DNA of 64,000 nucleotides, from assembly GCA_019116585.1 (NCBI GenBank), contig DXBJ01000079.1, positions 1 to 64,000 of the forward strand, given 5' to 3'. This document shows, in pieces, positions 35,805 through 44,497 of this stretch (position 1 is its first letter; each line of letters begins with the position of its first letter). Made by a program: the position numbers and the translations under genes. The notes under the pieces are model-generated. The model saw only the letters and a list, made by a program, of their open reading frames with translations. It was not told the origin of the DNA and made no database searches. This stretch comes from Candidatus Faecalibacterium gallistercoris. Its GTDB lineage: Bacteria > Bacillota > Clostridia > Oscillospirales > Ruminococcaceae.

Positions 35805-36203
35805 ATGGCTATCTATGCATACAAACGTACCCCCGGCATGGTGGACCAGGTTTTGATCCTGGAGGACGGCGACGCAAGCCGGGTGCCCGCCGGGTACACC
35901 ATCGAACGGACCGAACCGGGCAAGGTCCAGGTTCACGTCCCGGTTATAAGGATCGGCTATTGGGGCTGGAGCTGGGAATTTTGCCTTTCCTTCCCCTCTG
36001 ATTCGACCCGGCGGGCGTTCCGTCGGCTGTTCGAGAGCCTGCCGGACGATGTGCAGCACAGTCTTTGCTTTGCTCCCCGCAACGGCAAAGCACGTCTTGA
36101 CTTTTGGCTGGACAAGCTGTCCGCCATTCAGAACCCCGGCTTGCGGGTAGAGATCGAATCCGTGTTGCGGGCTTCTCTGGACAAAGGGGGAACAGTGCAA
36201 TGA
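35805..36203 (+). CDS. Unknown mobile-element protein (132 aa)
   Basis: Not recognised. 132 residues beginning MAIYAYKRTPGMVDQVLILE, with aromatic-rich strands (IRIGYWGWSWEFCLSF) in the middle and an alpha-helical C-terminal half (RRAFRRLFESLPDDVQHSL ... LDFWLDKLSAIQN). Fifteen bases after the previous gene, so co-transcribed. No signal peptide or membrane helix. Function open. Confidence 0.5.
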   Translation: MAIYAYKRTPGMVDQVLILEDGDASRVPAGYTIERTEPGKVQVHVPVIRIGYWGWSWEFCLSFPSDSTRRAFRRLFESLPDDVQHSLCFAPRNGKARLDFWLDKLSAIQNPGLRVEIESVLRASLDKGGTVQ

Positions 36204-36507
36204 AAAAGATTTGTGATGATCCGAGTTCCAGCACGACACGTTCCATCTGATACACTGAGGGACCCGGCCCCATCCTCGCACAGTCTTAGACACAATAGGG
36301 TTCCAGCCCATTCACCGCACAGTCTACAGCGATTATAATGGGTCTGCGCCAAAAGTCTCCCTATAAAGCAAGTGTCCGCCGGGCGCATCGCCCAAACACA
36401 ACTCAACCATTTTACAGCTTACAATAAACCGTCTGCCTGTTGGCGCAGGCGGACGGAAAGGCCCCCACCTGCTGCAGCAGGCGGGGGCTTTGTGCTATTT
36501 CACGGGA
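36204..36507. other. Intergenic stretch with two terminator-like hairpins
   Basis: No gene seen apart from an untrusted 16-codon frame at 36200. Two hairpins: 36429-36456 (CCGTCTGCCTG with CAGGCGGACGG) and 36461-36489 (CCCCCACCTG with CAGGCGGGGG). They separate the forward unit from the converging minus-strand operon and probably end both. Confidence 0.65.
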
Positions 36508-36807
36508 CTAAAAACCGTTTACGGGGTCGCTCTCAAGGTCGGGCAGGACCAGGCGGCCGGCCTCTATGGCCTCGTCGATCATCTGGTCCAGGCTCAGGCT
36601 CAGCCCGTCCACCCCTTCCACCGGATGGGGATACAAGATGATCCGCCGCCCGTCGGGGGTGGCCGCCCCATGCTGGAGCAGATAGGCAAAGGGGTCCATG
36701 TCGGTGTAGAAGGTGGCACCGCCCTCCACAAGAAACGCGGTCCGGGTGGGCTGCAGCTTGTCCAGGCAGGCAGACAGGGCCCGCAGACGCTCTTTTGTGC
36801 TTGCCAT
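36508..36807 (-). CDS. Unknown protein, last gene of the tape-measure operon
   Basis: A 99-residue protein of phage/element type, not recognised. MASTKERLRALSACLDKLQ starts a helix, then a strand-rich middle (TRTAFLVEGGATFYTDMDPFAYLL), and an acidic end. It closes the minus-strand operon that starts at 41313, 12 bases after the preceding gene. Confidence 0.55.
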   Translation of the reverse strand: MASTKERLRALSACLDKLQPTRTAFLVEGGATFYTDMDPFAYLLQHGAATPDGRRIILYPHPVEGVDGLSLSLDQMIDEAIEAGRLVLPDLESDPVNGF

Positions 36808-36819
36808 ATCCCTACCCCC

Positions 36820-37017
36820 TCACACGTCGATCAGGATAACGTGCCCGCACCTGCGCAAATACGCAAGGGCCTGTTCCTGGGTGTCAAAATGGGCCTGCGC
36901 CCTGCCCCACACAGTGTTCCAGCCGTCTGTCTGCCGGATGGCGAGGCCGACGGGCGGCAGGCTGGGCATCTGCATTTGCAGCCGTTGGATGCGCCGTTTA
37001 AGTTCCACTGAATTCAT
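36820..37017 (-). CDS. Unknown small protein in the tape-measure operon
   Basis: 65 residues, not recognised. MNSVELKRRIQRLQMQ, then IRQTDGWNTVWGRAQAHFDTQEQALAYL, typical of small phage proteins. It overlaps the end of the small-terminase-like gene by 20 bases, so translation is probably coupled. Confidence 0.55.
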   Translation of the reverse strand: MNSVELKRRIQRLQMQMPSLPPVGLAIRQTDGWNTVWGRAQAHFDTQEQALAYLRRCGHVILIDV

Positions 37018-37372
37018 CCCTCCACTTTTCCAGTTCGTCCAGTTTGACCAGGATGTCGGCCTGTTCGGTCAGCTTGAGGCCGTACTCCAGCAGGCTGCGG
37101 GCCGCGCTGATCCGCGACGCCGGCGTCTGGCCAGGGTCTACGACAATCTCCCGCAGTGCGTCCAGCGCCTGGGCATACCCCCGGCGGGCCTGGAAAGAGG
37201 CTTCCAACACAAGCTCGCTCAATGCCTGCCGGTACGCTTCCTGAAATTCCGGCTGGGACAGATACGCCCTGATCTGCCGGTCTGACACCCCGGTGCTGGC
37301 AGATGCCGCCTTCTGGGTGGGTTCCCGCAGCAGCGCTGCAAGGACCTTCTGCTGTTTCGGAGTCAGGGGCAT
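36998..37372 (-). CDS. HTH protein resembling phage small terminase (TerS)
   Basis: A 124-residue protein: MPLTPKQQKVLAALL, then an HTH (TQKAASASTGVSDRQIRAYLSQPEF), then long helices (YRQALSELVLEASFQARRGYAQALDALREIV) and a C-terminal coiled stretch. This is the layout of the phBC6A51-like HTH proteins often annotated as small terminase subunits, which recognise pac sites. Satellites of the PICI type carry a TerS to redirect a helper's packaging. No large terminase is present. Other DNA-binding roles are possible. Confidence 0.65.
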   Translation of the reverse strand: MPLTPKQQKVLAALLREPTQKAASASTGVSDRQIRAYLSQPEFQEAYRQALSELVLEASFQARRGYAQALDALREIVVDPGQTPASRISAARSLLEYGLKLTEQADILVKLDELEKWRDEFSGT

Positions 37373-37552
37373 TTATCCCGCCTCCTCTGCGGCGGTCTGC
37401 GGCGCTTCGAGGCGATCGGCGCCCCGTTTACGGCGTTCTTCCGCCGCCTTTCTCTCCCAATGGCGGATTTCGTACTCTTTCACCTTTTTCGGATTCTTCT
37501 TTCGCCAGGCCCGCATATAAGCGGCGCGAATGTTTTTCGCTTCCTGCGTCAT
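37373..37552 (-). CDS. Unknown small basic protein
   Basis: 59 residues from ATG 37552 (AAGGAG upstream): MTQEAKNIRAAYMRAWRKKNPKKVKEYEIRHWERKA. It looks like one long basic helix, a form common among small phage DNA-associated proteins. The gene abuts the start of the TerS-like gene. Function unknown. Confidence 0.55.
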   Translation of the reverse strand: MTQEAKNIRAAYMRAWRKKNPKKVKEYEIRHWERKAAEERRKRGADRLEAPQTAAEEAG

Positions 37553-37604
37553 CTGGATTACTCCTTTCCGTGTTGGCCCCGCCGGGATGGTCCTGTTTCC
37601 ATTG

Positions 37605-40600
37605 TTACGCAAAAACGCTCACTTTCCTCTCTGTCAGGTTTTGCAGTTGAATGCTGATTGCCTCTGCCAGGCTCTCGGGGCTGTCGTAGTCACTGGCGTA
37701 AACGTGGAACTCAACTTTCTCAATCGTGTTTATGGTCGTTGTAACGCCGCTGCTGGTGGATGTGGTGGGCGTGACGTAATTCCCGAGCGAGCCAGTGAGG
37801 CTGCCAGAGATAGAGCCCACAGAGCCGGTTGTTTCTTCCTGCTTTTTGCTGCCTCCAAGCAGGCTTTGAATGCCGGATACAAGACTGCCTGCGGGCGACA
37901 GGTCCCACAAAGTAGTGGCGATCTTTTCCAGCAGAGACTTGTCACTGTCGTCCCATACACTGGACAGGTTGCCGAGATTCTCGAAAGTGCCCTTCAGGCT
38001 GACGCCTGTTACACCGGCCGCCAGTCCCAGCGCGCCGAGACTGCCCAGCGACAGCCCGCCCGCTGCTGCAGAGCTGCCGCCCAGCCCCAGCATGGAGCCC
38101 AACGACGACAGGATACCGCCGCCGGAACCAAGCGAGCCAAGCACCTTGCCCAGTGAGCCGATGGTCTGGATCAGGGTCGAAACAGATTCCACCAGATTGA
38201 GCACCGTGTTGATGCTGGAGCCGATGTTGGAAATGAAGTTTCCAAAGCTCGGCTTTGTCCCGTTCAGCGTTTCGGATAGGGAATCAATTTCGTTTTTCAG
38301 GCTTTCGGCTTCGGACTGGGCGTTGTCCAGCTGGTCGGCTAAATCCAAAGTTTGCTCAGAGGCGACGCCGGTCTGTTCGACGGATTCATTGAAAGCGTCC
38401 GTCAGCCGGTCCACTTCGGACTGTGCATATCTGTATTGCGCGGTCAGGACGTCGAGTTTGTTGTTCAACGTCTCGGTTTCCTGGGCGGTCAGCTCGACGC
38501 TGTCGTCCTTAAAGGCGTCCTGAAGGTTCGTGATGGAATTGCCCAGAGAGGAAAGGGCACTGGCAAAGTTTTTGGTGGCGTCGAGGGCGCTTTCCGCCTT
38601 CTTGCCCAACTGAACAAAGGCGTTCTGTGCGGTTTCCAGCTCTTTGGTGGTGTCTTTGGCCTCTTTCTGGATGTTCTGCAGGGCTTCTGTTTCTTCCAGC
38701 ATGACCTTTTTGTATTCCAGGGCCGCGTCGCTGGTTTCGCCGTATTGCTCACAGGCAAGGCGGTAAGCCTCCGTCGCTGCATCCACCACTTGCGTTTGCA
38801 GCTTCTCTTGCTCTGTAAGGGAATCGAGCTTCTTTTGCAGGGTTTCGGCTGTTGTGGCGGTGTCCTCCGCCCCGTTGGTCCACACCTGCAGTTCAAGGGA
38901 GGAAATTTCCTGCAGGGCTTGCAGGCGGTCCACCGCCGCCATATTGCTTTGCAGGCTGATCGTGGTTTCGTCGATCTCTTTTTGCAGTTCCTGGAAAGCA
39001 GACACTTCCTGCAGCAAGGTTTGCCGGAAGGATGTCGCCTCGCTGCTGGCCTCTCCGTAAGCCTCTACGATCTGGTCGTAAGCCTTCTTTGCTTCCTGGA
39101 CCGTCTGACGCTGTTTGTCCTGCTGGGCGTTGAGAGATTCGAGCTTTTGGGCCAGCACCTCTGAATCCGTCGCAGTGTTTTCAAAGGCATTTTCCCACAC
39201 TTCAAATTCAAGCGCGGCCACGTTGCCTTGTGTGGAAAGGGCGTCCGCTACCGTCTCAAAGCTCTCCTTCAGCTTTTCAAACAGGGTCTTTTGCTGTTCC
39301 ACCGCCTTTTTCGTGGTGGATGTGACACCAGATGCGGCCCCGGCGGCGCTGGTCTGGATGTCCCCGGCGGTGTCCTTTGCGGTGTTGGACAAAATCCAGG
39401 CGTTTTTCTCGGCATTGGTGACGATGGATTCCCCTGCGGCCTGCACATTGCTGGCGGCTTGCTGGGCCGCTTCTGCGCTCCCCTCTGCAAGCACCCGCTT
39501 GTATTCCCGGAACGGGTCTTTTGTGCCGTTCAGAATGCCGGAAAAGTCAAAGCCATCACCGGAAAACAGCGCTTTCACGGCAGAAGCAAGATTGCCAAGC
39601 ACCTTTCCAACATTGGAGGCCATCGTGGAGAACAGCGTCCATACTGCTTTGATCCGGGTTGATACGTCTTTGAACACGGCCACCGCAGACGCCCGGAAGT
39701 CCTCATTTGTGGCGATCAGCGTCCCGATTGCAGTCACGGCGCTTGCGATCACGGTCACGATGAACACAAACGGGTTCTGTGCAATCACCATATTCAGTGC
39801 GCCGAAAGCTGTCGTGGCCCCGGCGGTGACTTTTGTAAGCGTCTCAAACGCCGCTGATATAGCCATAGCCCCCTTCATGGCTACGAGGCCGCCGGACACA
39901 CCCACCAATACAGGGGACAGGTCTTTCAGTACAGACAGAAAGCCGCTGACGGCCTCCGTGTCGATGCTCTCGACAAAGTTGGCCGCGCCTTCTGCCGCCT
40001 CCACAAGAGAGGGGGTGAACTCTGTCGCGAATGCGGTCTTTAATCTGCCGATTGCCTCCCCCAGCTTGGACATTGAATCTTGCATGGCGACTTGATTTTC
40101 ACGCGCCTCTACAATGGCCGCATTGTTTTCATAGAAGGCGGCGCTGGCGTCGCTGTATGTACCCGACAGGGTGTCCATGATGAGCTTGTTCCGCTCTGCC
40201 TCTGACGAACATTCCTGCAGGGCCAGATTGAAATAGTCCTCCGCCGACTGTGCTTCCGAAACGGCCTGATTCCATTCTTTATTGGCCTCTGTGTTCGCTT
40301 TCAGCTGGACGCCGAACGTCTCTCCCTCCTGCGTGGCCCAGTTCAGGGCGTCCGCCAGAGTGCCCACGACAACGCCCGTGCGGGAGGTTTCGTTTGCGGC
40401 CTCGATCAGGCTTTCTACCGGCAGGCTGTCGCCAAAAGTGCCGCTCACACCGGCGGCGATGTCGGTCCAGGTCGCCACATCCTCCGTACTGCGGGCCAGC
40501 TGGGACAACAGCTGCGACGCCTCCGTCGCTGTGTCGGTGTCCCCGATGATGCCATAAAAGGCGGTATATGCCTGTTTGGCAACGTCTGCGCCGTATCCTG

Positions 40601-40904
40601 CTGCCTCGTAAGCCGTATTCAACCGGCCCATTGCGATGCGGTGTTCCTCTGTGGCCCCGTCCAGGTTGACGATGGTAGACGTGAGGTTTGTAAACGCATC
40701 GAAAGCGCGTGTAATACCCCCGGAAACCAGGTTAGAAAGCACGCCCTTTGCAACAGTAAACCCTTCGTTTACTTTGCCGGTTGATTCCTTCAGGTCATCC
40801 ATGCCGTCTTTCAGCTGTTCGCCGCTTTTGGCCGCCGACTTTACCCCTTTTTCGTATCCGCTGGTATCCGCAGAGATCACAGCAGTCAGGTCAAATAAAT
40901 TCAA
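37605..40904 (-). CDS. Phage tail tape-measure-like protein
   Basis: 1099 residues. It begins FDLTAVISADTSGYEKGVKSAAKSG, the typical tape-measure N-terminus, followed by a TMP core (YGADVAKQAYTAFYGIIGD, ATWTDIAAGVSGTFGDSLP), hydrophobic helices around 345-400 (VGVSGGLVAMKGAMAI; VFIVTVIASAVTAIGTLI), a long coiled-coil and glycine-rich part, and a strand-rich end. In siphophages this protein sets tail length and is injected with DNA. Length is ordinary for a functional tape measure. Its oddity is context: no other tail or head genes lie in the element. Confidence 0.85.
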   Translation of the reverse strand: MNLFDLTAVISADTSGYEKGVKSAAKSGEQLKDGMDDLKESTGKVNEGFTVAKGVLSNLVSGGITRAFDAFTNLTSTIVNLDGATEEHRIAMGRLNTAYEAAGYGADVAKQAYTAFYGIIGDTDTATEASQLLSQLARSTEDVATWTDIAAGVSGTFGDSLPVESLIEAANETSRTGVVVGTLADALNWATQEGETFGVQLKANTEANKEWNQAVSEAQSAEDYFNLALQECSSEAERNKLIMDTLSGTYSDASAAFYENNAAIVEARENQVAMQDSMSKLGEAIGRLKTAFATEFTPSLVEAAEGAANFVESIDTEAVSGFLSVLKDLSPVLVGVSGGLVAMKGAMAISAAFETLTKVTAGATTAFGALNMVIAQNPFVFIVTVIASAVTAIGTLIATNEDFRASAVAVFKDVSTRIKAVWTLFSTMASNVGKVLGNLASAVKALFSGDGFDFSGILNGTKDPFREYKRVLAEGSAEAAQQAASNVQAAGESIVTNAEKNAWILSNTAKDTAGDIQTSAAGAASGVTSTTKKAVEQQKTLFEKLKESFETVADALSTQGNVAALEFEVWENAFENTATDSEVLAQKLESLNAQQDKQRQTVQEAKKAYDQIVEAYGEASSEATSFRQTLLQEVSAFQELQKEIDETTISLQSNMAAVDRLQALQEISSLELQVWTNGAEDTATTAETLQKKLDSLTEQEKLQTQVVDAATEAYRLACEQYGETSDAALEYKKVMLEETEALQNIQKEAKDTTKELETAQNAFVQLGKKAESALDATKNFASALSSLGNSITNLQDAFKDDSVELTAQETETLNNKLDVLTAQYRYAQSEVDRLTDAFNESVEQTGVASEQTLDLADQLDNAQSEAESLKNEIDSLSETLNGTKPSFGNFISNIGSSINTVLNLVESVSTLIQTIGSLGKVLGSLGSGGGILSSLGSMLGLGGSSAAAGGLSLGSLGALGLAAGVTGVSLKGTFENLGNLSSVWDDSDKSLLEKIATTLWDLSPAGSLVSGIQSLLGGSKKQEETTGSVGSISGSLTGSLGNYVTPTTSTSSGVTTTINTIEKVEFHVYASDYDSPESLAEAISIQLQNLTERKVSVFA

Positions 40905-40941
40905 ATGTTATTCACCGCCTTTTGCAAAAGCCCCGTTTACT

Positions 40942-41313
40942 CTATGGGGTCGTGATAATGATCTTCTGGACGCTGCCGTCCTCTGCCTGGTGAGTTGCAT
41001 AGACCTTGCATCGCCTTTTCAGGTCCAGAAGCGCGAGAAAGTCAGGGTCCTGTACAAGTGTCATCACATCGCCCAGGATGTTGGCCGCGTTGGGCTGGTA
41101 TTGTTCCCCGGAAGCCTGATTTATGGCCTTCAGGATGCAATAGACCGGATGTTTGCATTCCTTCATCAGTGCAGCGGCAAACTGAATGGGCGTCTGCCGT
41201 TTGGTCTGTGCCTCCTGCACGGCCCTACTTGCCAGAAGCTCGCAAATATATGGGACGATCTGAAAACCGACCTCTTTCTTTTCCTCTTGATTGAGTTGTG
41301 CCAAACGTTTCAT
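40942..41313 (-). CDS. Unknown protein before the tape-measure gene, possible tail chaperone
   Basis: A 123-residue, mostly helical protein: MKRLAQLNQEEKKEVGFQIV, PIQFAAALMKECKHPVYCIL, ANILGDVMTLVQDPDFLALLDL. It is the first gene of the tape-measure operon, 37 bases upstream of that gene. In siphophages the tail-assembly chaperone occupies this place, and size and helical content fit, but I see no diagnostic motif or slippery site. Confidence 0.5.
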   Translation of the reverse strand: MKRLAQLNQEEKKEVGFQIVPYICELLASRAVQEAQTKRQTPIQFAAALMKECKHPVYCILKAINQASGEQYQPNAANILGDVMTLVQDPDFLALLDLKRRCKVYATHQAEDGSVQKIIITTP

Positions 41314-41348
41314 TTTTGCCTTTCGTAAAATGGATTTTTGTTACATTT

Positions 41349-41377
41349 ATCATAACATAAAAATGAAAATAATACAA
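41349..41377 (-). promoter_or_regulatory. Promoter of the tape-measure operon
   Basis: Minus strand TTGTAT (41377-41372), 17 bases, TATGAT (41354-41349), 36 bases before the first start codon. It makes this operon independent of the replication genes upstream. Confidence 0.65.
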
Positions 41378-41460
41378 CATGTAATCACGGCTTTTTGCCG
41401 TTTCAAGCCGCTGTATTATCATGGATAAAACACGCACTTTCCGGCCCGGCGGATGCAAAA

Positions 41461-41482
41461 GGGCCGCCCCGAAAGACGGCCC
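41461..41482 (-). terminator. Terminator after the zinc-ribbon gene
   Basis: GGGCCG (41461-41466) pairs with CGGCCC (41477-41482); on the minus strand TTTTGC follows. Confidence 0.7.
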
Positions 41483-41493
41483 CGTGTCCGGTT

Positions 41494-41985
41494 TTACCGG
41501 CGGAAATAGTCAAAGGCGGGCTGCCAGATAGACGACAAGGCCACCGCTGCGGGTTCGATGCCCTCATCGCGCAGCATCCGCAAAGCCTCCCCGACGGTGC
41601 AGCCGCACCGGTCCGCGATGTCCTGGACGCTGGCAAGTTCCCCCTTGCCGCTGGCCAGCGACAGCGCCAGCCGCACCCCCCAATAGACCCCGTCCACCGT
41701 CAGGCAGTTGTCCAGGGCACTGCGGGCCAACTGCACCGCGAGCCATTCCGGCACGGCAAAATCTGCGGCGATCTGCTGCAGGGTGCTGTCCGGGCCCTGC
41801 CGCACAGCCTCCCGCCGGGCGCTGCATTCCTCACAGTAGACGGCGGTGCCGTACAGGTCGGCGCTGCCGCCCTCCAAAATTTCCTGCAGGTCTACGGTGT
41901 GTTCCCGCCCGCATTCGGGGCAGATGGTGTACACGTTGTCGCCTTCGATGGGGAGCTTTTCCCCGCTGTGCTTTAAGTAAAACAT
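41494..41985 (-). CDS. Zinc-ribbon protein with a C-terminal HTH, unknown function
   Basis: 163 residues from ATG 41985 (AGAGGG upstream). An N-terminal treble-clef/zinc-ribbon-like part has CPECGREH near 22 and CEECSARRE near 51; the C-terminal part (SVQDIADRCGCTVGEALRMLRDEG) reads like a helix-turn-helix. It follows the DUF3987 gene across composite repeat B. The open frame upstream to 42408 is DUF3987 sequence in another frame. Probably a regulator or replication accessory protein. Confidence 0.6.
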   Translation of the reverse strand: MFYLKHSGEKLPIEGDNVYTICPECGREHTVDLQEILEGGSADLYGTAVYCEECSARREAVRQGPDSTLQQIAADFAVPEWLAVQLARSALDNCLTVDGVYWGVRLALSLASGKGELASVQDIADRCGCTVGEALRMLRDEGIEPAAVALSSIWQPAFDYFRR

Positions 41986-42023
41986 AGTAACCCTCTTTCT
42001 CTGGATGTTTTCAGGTTTCGGAC

Positions 42024-42147
42024 TGATTTTAATGACTAAAATGACCTTATTCTGATTTTTGCTATAATGTGACGAAACAGCGACGTTTATTTGCGCGCCA
42101 AAAAAGCCGTTCCGGACTGACTTTATTGTGACCAAAATGACTTTAAT
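42024..42147 (+). repeat. Composite repeat B of the element
   Basis: The same design as copy A: a left block (TGATTTTAATGACTAAAATG, then ACCTTATTCTG), a middle with GCGACGTTTATTTGCG, and a right block TTATTGTGACCAAAATGAC (42123-42141) running into TTTAAT. The DUF3987 stop codon (TAA, 42145-42143 on the minus strand) lies within the right block. Confidence 0.8.
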
Positions 42148-43894
42148 CCCCCTGCGCCCCCAGAAGTGCCGCCGGGCTGATAAAAACCGTCTCCGACGGA
42201 CGGCCCTTGCCCTCCGGGCGCTGCCGTTCGATTTTGATGTATCCCCGGCGGGCCAGCTCCTCCAGAGGCGGGCGGATGCTCTCGGCGTCGAAGCGCTGGC
42301 ACAGCCGCAGGACTTCCTTCTTGGTAAAATACGCTTTGCCCCCGGTCTGGAGCCTCTGCCAGAGGTATTCCGCATCCCGGCGCAGAGGCGTCTTGGGCAG
42401 GCCCGCACGAATCAAGGCCGCACGGGCGTGTGCCAAAAAGTATTCCCCAATGGTGGCGGCGGCCTGGAAGGTGCCGCCGGTCAGCAGTTCCGCGCCCGCA
42501 TCGGGGCCGTTCTCAAAGCAGTGCAGGATACCGGCGATGCGGGCCACCTGCCCGTGATACTTGCCCGCCCACCCCTCCATGTCGGCCAGGTCCCCGCACA
42601 GGCGGGGCTCCAGCGCATTGGCGAATGCCTCGCTCAGGGCGTCGGCTTCCTCACTCAGGCGGATGATCTGGGCCGGTCCTGTATGGCTTGCCTGTACCTC
42701 CAGCATGGCGGCCAGCGTTTGGCAAAAAGTGTCCCGCACATCCGCCGGGATGGGCTTTGTCCGGTAGGTCCGGCTGCCTACTCTTGAGGCGGGCAGACTG
42801 TACAGGAAACGGGCAAGCAACCCCTTCCCGCTGAAATCAGCGTTGCCCGCGATCTCCGTAAGGACTTGGGGCTGGGCCATCAGCAGCAAGGTCAGGGCCG
42901 GGTCCTGGATGGTCTCGGAGGGCCGGCCCTTGCGGTCGATCCGCACCGGGTCGCCGGAATAGGCTTTCAGAAAGCCGTCTATGTTGGCGCTTTGCCCGCT
43001 GTACAGACCCGACAGAATCTTGAACAGGCCGCCTTCCGCACTGAATACGCCGATCCGGCCGCCGTATGCGGCAAGCAGACTGGTCAGGGCTTCCGGGGTC
43101 ACATCGTCGGCCAGAAGCCGGAACGGCTTTGCCTCCTGCAGCCCGGCAAGCTCCTGCTGAAGGTCATAGACGTCCTGTTCGGCGCAAAGTCCGTCCGCCT
43201 GTGCCGCCGGGCTTTTGCCCTTTGCAGGTTTTGCGGCGGCGTCTATGGCGGCGGCCAGACGTTTTTCCAGGATTTGCCGCTTTGCCTGCCCTTCCCGGAT
43301 GGGCTGTTCCCGGCGGGCCTGTTCGGCAGCCTCGAAATCATAGACAGGGCAGGCGATCTCCCGCAGGACCGGGCTTTTGCGCTCAGAGGGGCGGGCGATG
43401 ATCAGAGCGTACAGGTTCAGCGGCTCCACCCAATCGGGCTTGACCTCGATTTTCCACACTCCCTGCGCGGCCAGGGCACAGACGGCCAGCAGGCCCACCG
43501 CCGCCATATCCACCGGGGCCTGGATGCTCTCCGATACGGCCAGGGCATAGTCCCGCAGAACGGGAGGCAAAACCTCCACCGGGAAGGGGGGCAGGGCGTC
43601 GGGCTTGTCCTCGTCAAAGGGCTCCAGCGGGGCAAAGCCCAGCTGCTCGGCGATGGTGTCCCTGTAAGCGCCCCAGTCCCCGGCCCATACCTCGGCGGTG
43701 TCCAGGGCCCGTTGGAAGTCTTTCCCGCTCAGGCGGTGTTCGTTCAGGGCAACGGCCTGCAATTCCCCCAGCCGGTCGACCTGTTCGTCCTCCGGCGCGT
43801 TGAAGGCAAGGAAAAAGGCAGCCGTTGAAAAGATGTTGGCCGGTGTGGTGGCCGACAGCCAATCGGAAAACGCTGCGCGGCTGAGATAGACCAT
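42143..43894 (-). CDS. DUF3987 family (YfjI-like) replication/primase-helicase protein
   Basis: 583 residues from ATG 43894 (GGTGAGG upstream). The DUF3987 core has a P-loop-like motif ARPSERKSP with K173-S174, then IGVFSAEGG and DPALTLLLMAQP, and a C-terminal winged-helix-like end (YLWQRLQTGGKAYFTKKEVLRLCQRF). Such proteins are common on Firmicute prophages, satellites and ICEs, beside or fused to primases, and probably act in replication. The P-loop is atypical (SERKS rather than GxGKS). Four bases after the excisionase-like gene. Confidence 0.8.
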   Translation of the reverse strand: MVYLSRAAFSDWLSATTPANIFSTAAFFLAFNAPEDEQVDRLGELQAVALNEHRLSGKDFQRALDTAEVWAGDWGAYRDTIAEQLGFAPLEPFDEDKPDALPPFPVEVLPPVLRDYALAVSESIQAPVDMAAVGLLAVCALAAQGVWKIEVKPDWVEPLNLYALIIARPSERKSPVLREIACPVYDFEAAEQARREQPIREGQAKRQILEKRLAAAIDAAAKPAKGKSPAAQADGLCAEQDVYDLQQELAGLQEAKPFRLLADDVTPEALTSLLAAYGGRIGVFSAEGGLFKILSGLYSGQSANIDGFLKAYSGDPVRIDRKGRPSETIQDPALTLLLMAQPQVLTEIAGNADFSGKGLLARFLYSLPASRVGSRTYRTKPIPADVRDTFCQTLAAMLEVQASHTGPAQIIRLSEEADALSEAFANALEPRLCGDLADMEGWAGKYHGQVARIAGILHCFENGPDAGAELLTGGTFQAAATIGEYFLAHARAALIRAGLPKTPLRRDAEYLWQRLQTGGKAYFTKKEVLRLCQRFDAESIRPPLEELARRGYIKIERQRPEGKGRPSETVFISPAALLGAQGD

Positions 43895-43898
43895 AGCC

Positions 43899-44126
43899 TC
43901 ACCCCTTTGCGCCTGTGGCCTGGCGTGCGGCCCGCGCCGCATCCTCGGCGTCCAGCTTGCGCAGCAGGGCAGGCACATTGATCAGGCAAGTTCTGCCACG
44001 CCAGACGCAGGGCACGTCCCCGGTCTTGGCCCCGTCCCGCAGGTAGCCCCGGGGCAAGCCGGTGATGCGGGCCGCGTCGTCGATGCGCTGAAACGGGGCG
44101 CTGTCGTCGGTCAGCCTCTTTTTCAT
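43899..44126 (-). CDS. Excisionase-like HTH protein
   Basis: 75 residues with a MerR/Xis-type winged helix: FQRIDDAARITGLPRGYLRDGAKTGDVPC followed by VWRGRTCLINVPALLRKLD. This is the layout of small excisionases and plasmid helix-turn-helix 17 proteins. It overlaps the Cro-like gene by four bases and sits four bases before DUF3987, forming an early operon. It may direct excision with the integrase at 45325, or serve as a replication regulator. Confidence 0.7.
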   Translation of the reverse strand: MKKRLTDDSAPFQRIDDAARITGLPRGYLRDGAKTGDVPCVWRGRTCLINVPALLRKLDAEDAARAARQATGAKG

Positions 44127-44335
44127 CGGCCCGTGCCCCCTTCCTCCAGCAAGTCCTCCAGGGGCACGCCCAGGGCGGCGGCGATCTTTGCCGCCGTTGC
44201 GGGTTTGCAGCTGCCCCGGTTCAAGATGACGGACAGGTTTTGCGCGCTGCAGCCCATCCGCCGGGCAAGCTCGGAATAGCTGCCCAGGCCAGACCTGGAC
44301 AAAGCAACATCTACGTTTGTACGGTTGATTTTCAC
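44123..44335 (-). CDS. Cro-like XRE-family regulator
   Basis: 70 residues, a single HTH_XRE domain: YSELARRMGCSAQNLSVILNRG as the HTH, and AAKIAAALGVPLEDLLEE as the closing helices. First gene of the leftward early operon, divergent from the repressor at 44498, with shared operators between them: a Cro-to-CI arrangement. Confidence 0.85.
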   Translation of the reverse strand: MKINRTNVDVALSRSGLGSYSELARRMGCSAQNLSVILNRGSCKPATAAKIAAALGVPLEDLLEEGGTGR

Positions 44336-44364
44336 GATATCACCTCATTCTACAAATTCCACAA

Positions 44365-44469
44365 TAAATACGACAAACGTTTTACATGATTGATTATATC
44401 ACACGTTTGTAATATGTCAAGCAAAATTTATTACTTTTGTTTGACTTTTATTGAAGGGTGTGTTATAGT
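44365..44469. promoter_or_regulatory. Divergent promoters with shared operators (lysogeny switch)
   Basis: Leftward: TTGACA (44420-44415), 16 bases, TATAAT (44398-44393). Rightward: TTGACT (44441-44446), 17 bases, TATAGT (44464-44469). ACAAACGT (44373-44380) and ACGTTTGT (44403-44410) form an inverted pair; the second copy lies in the leftward spacer, and ACGTTTGTA appears again inside the Cro-like gene near 44311. These are the likely operators. Confidence 0.8.
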
Positions 44470-44497
44470 TTCTTTAGGAGTATAGGAGGGATGCCAC

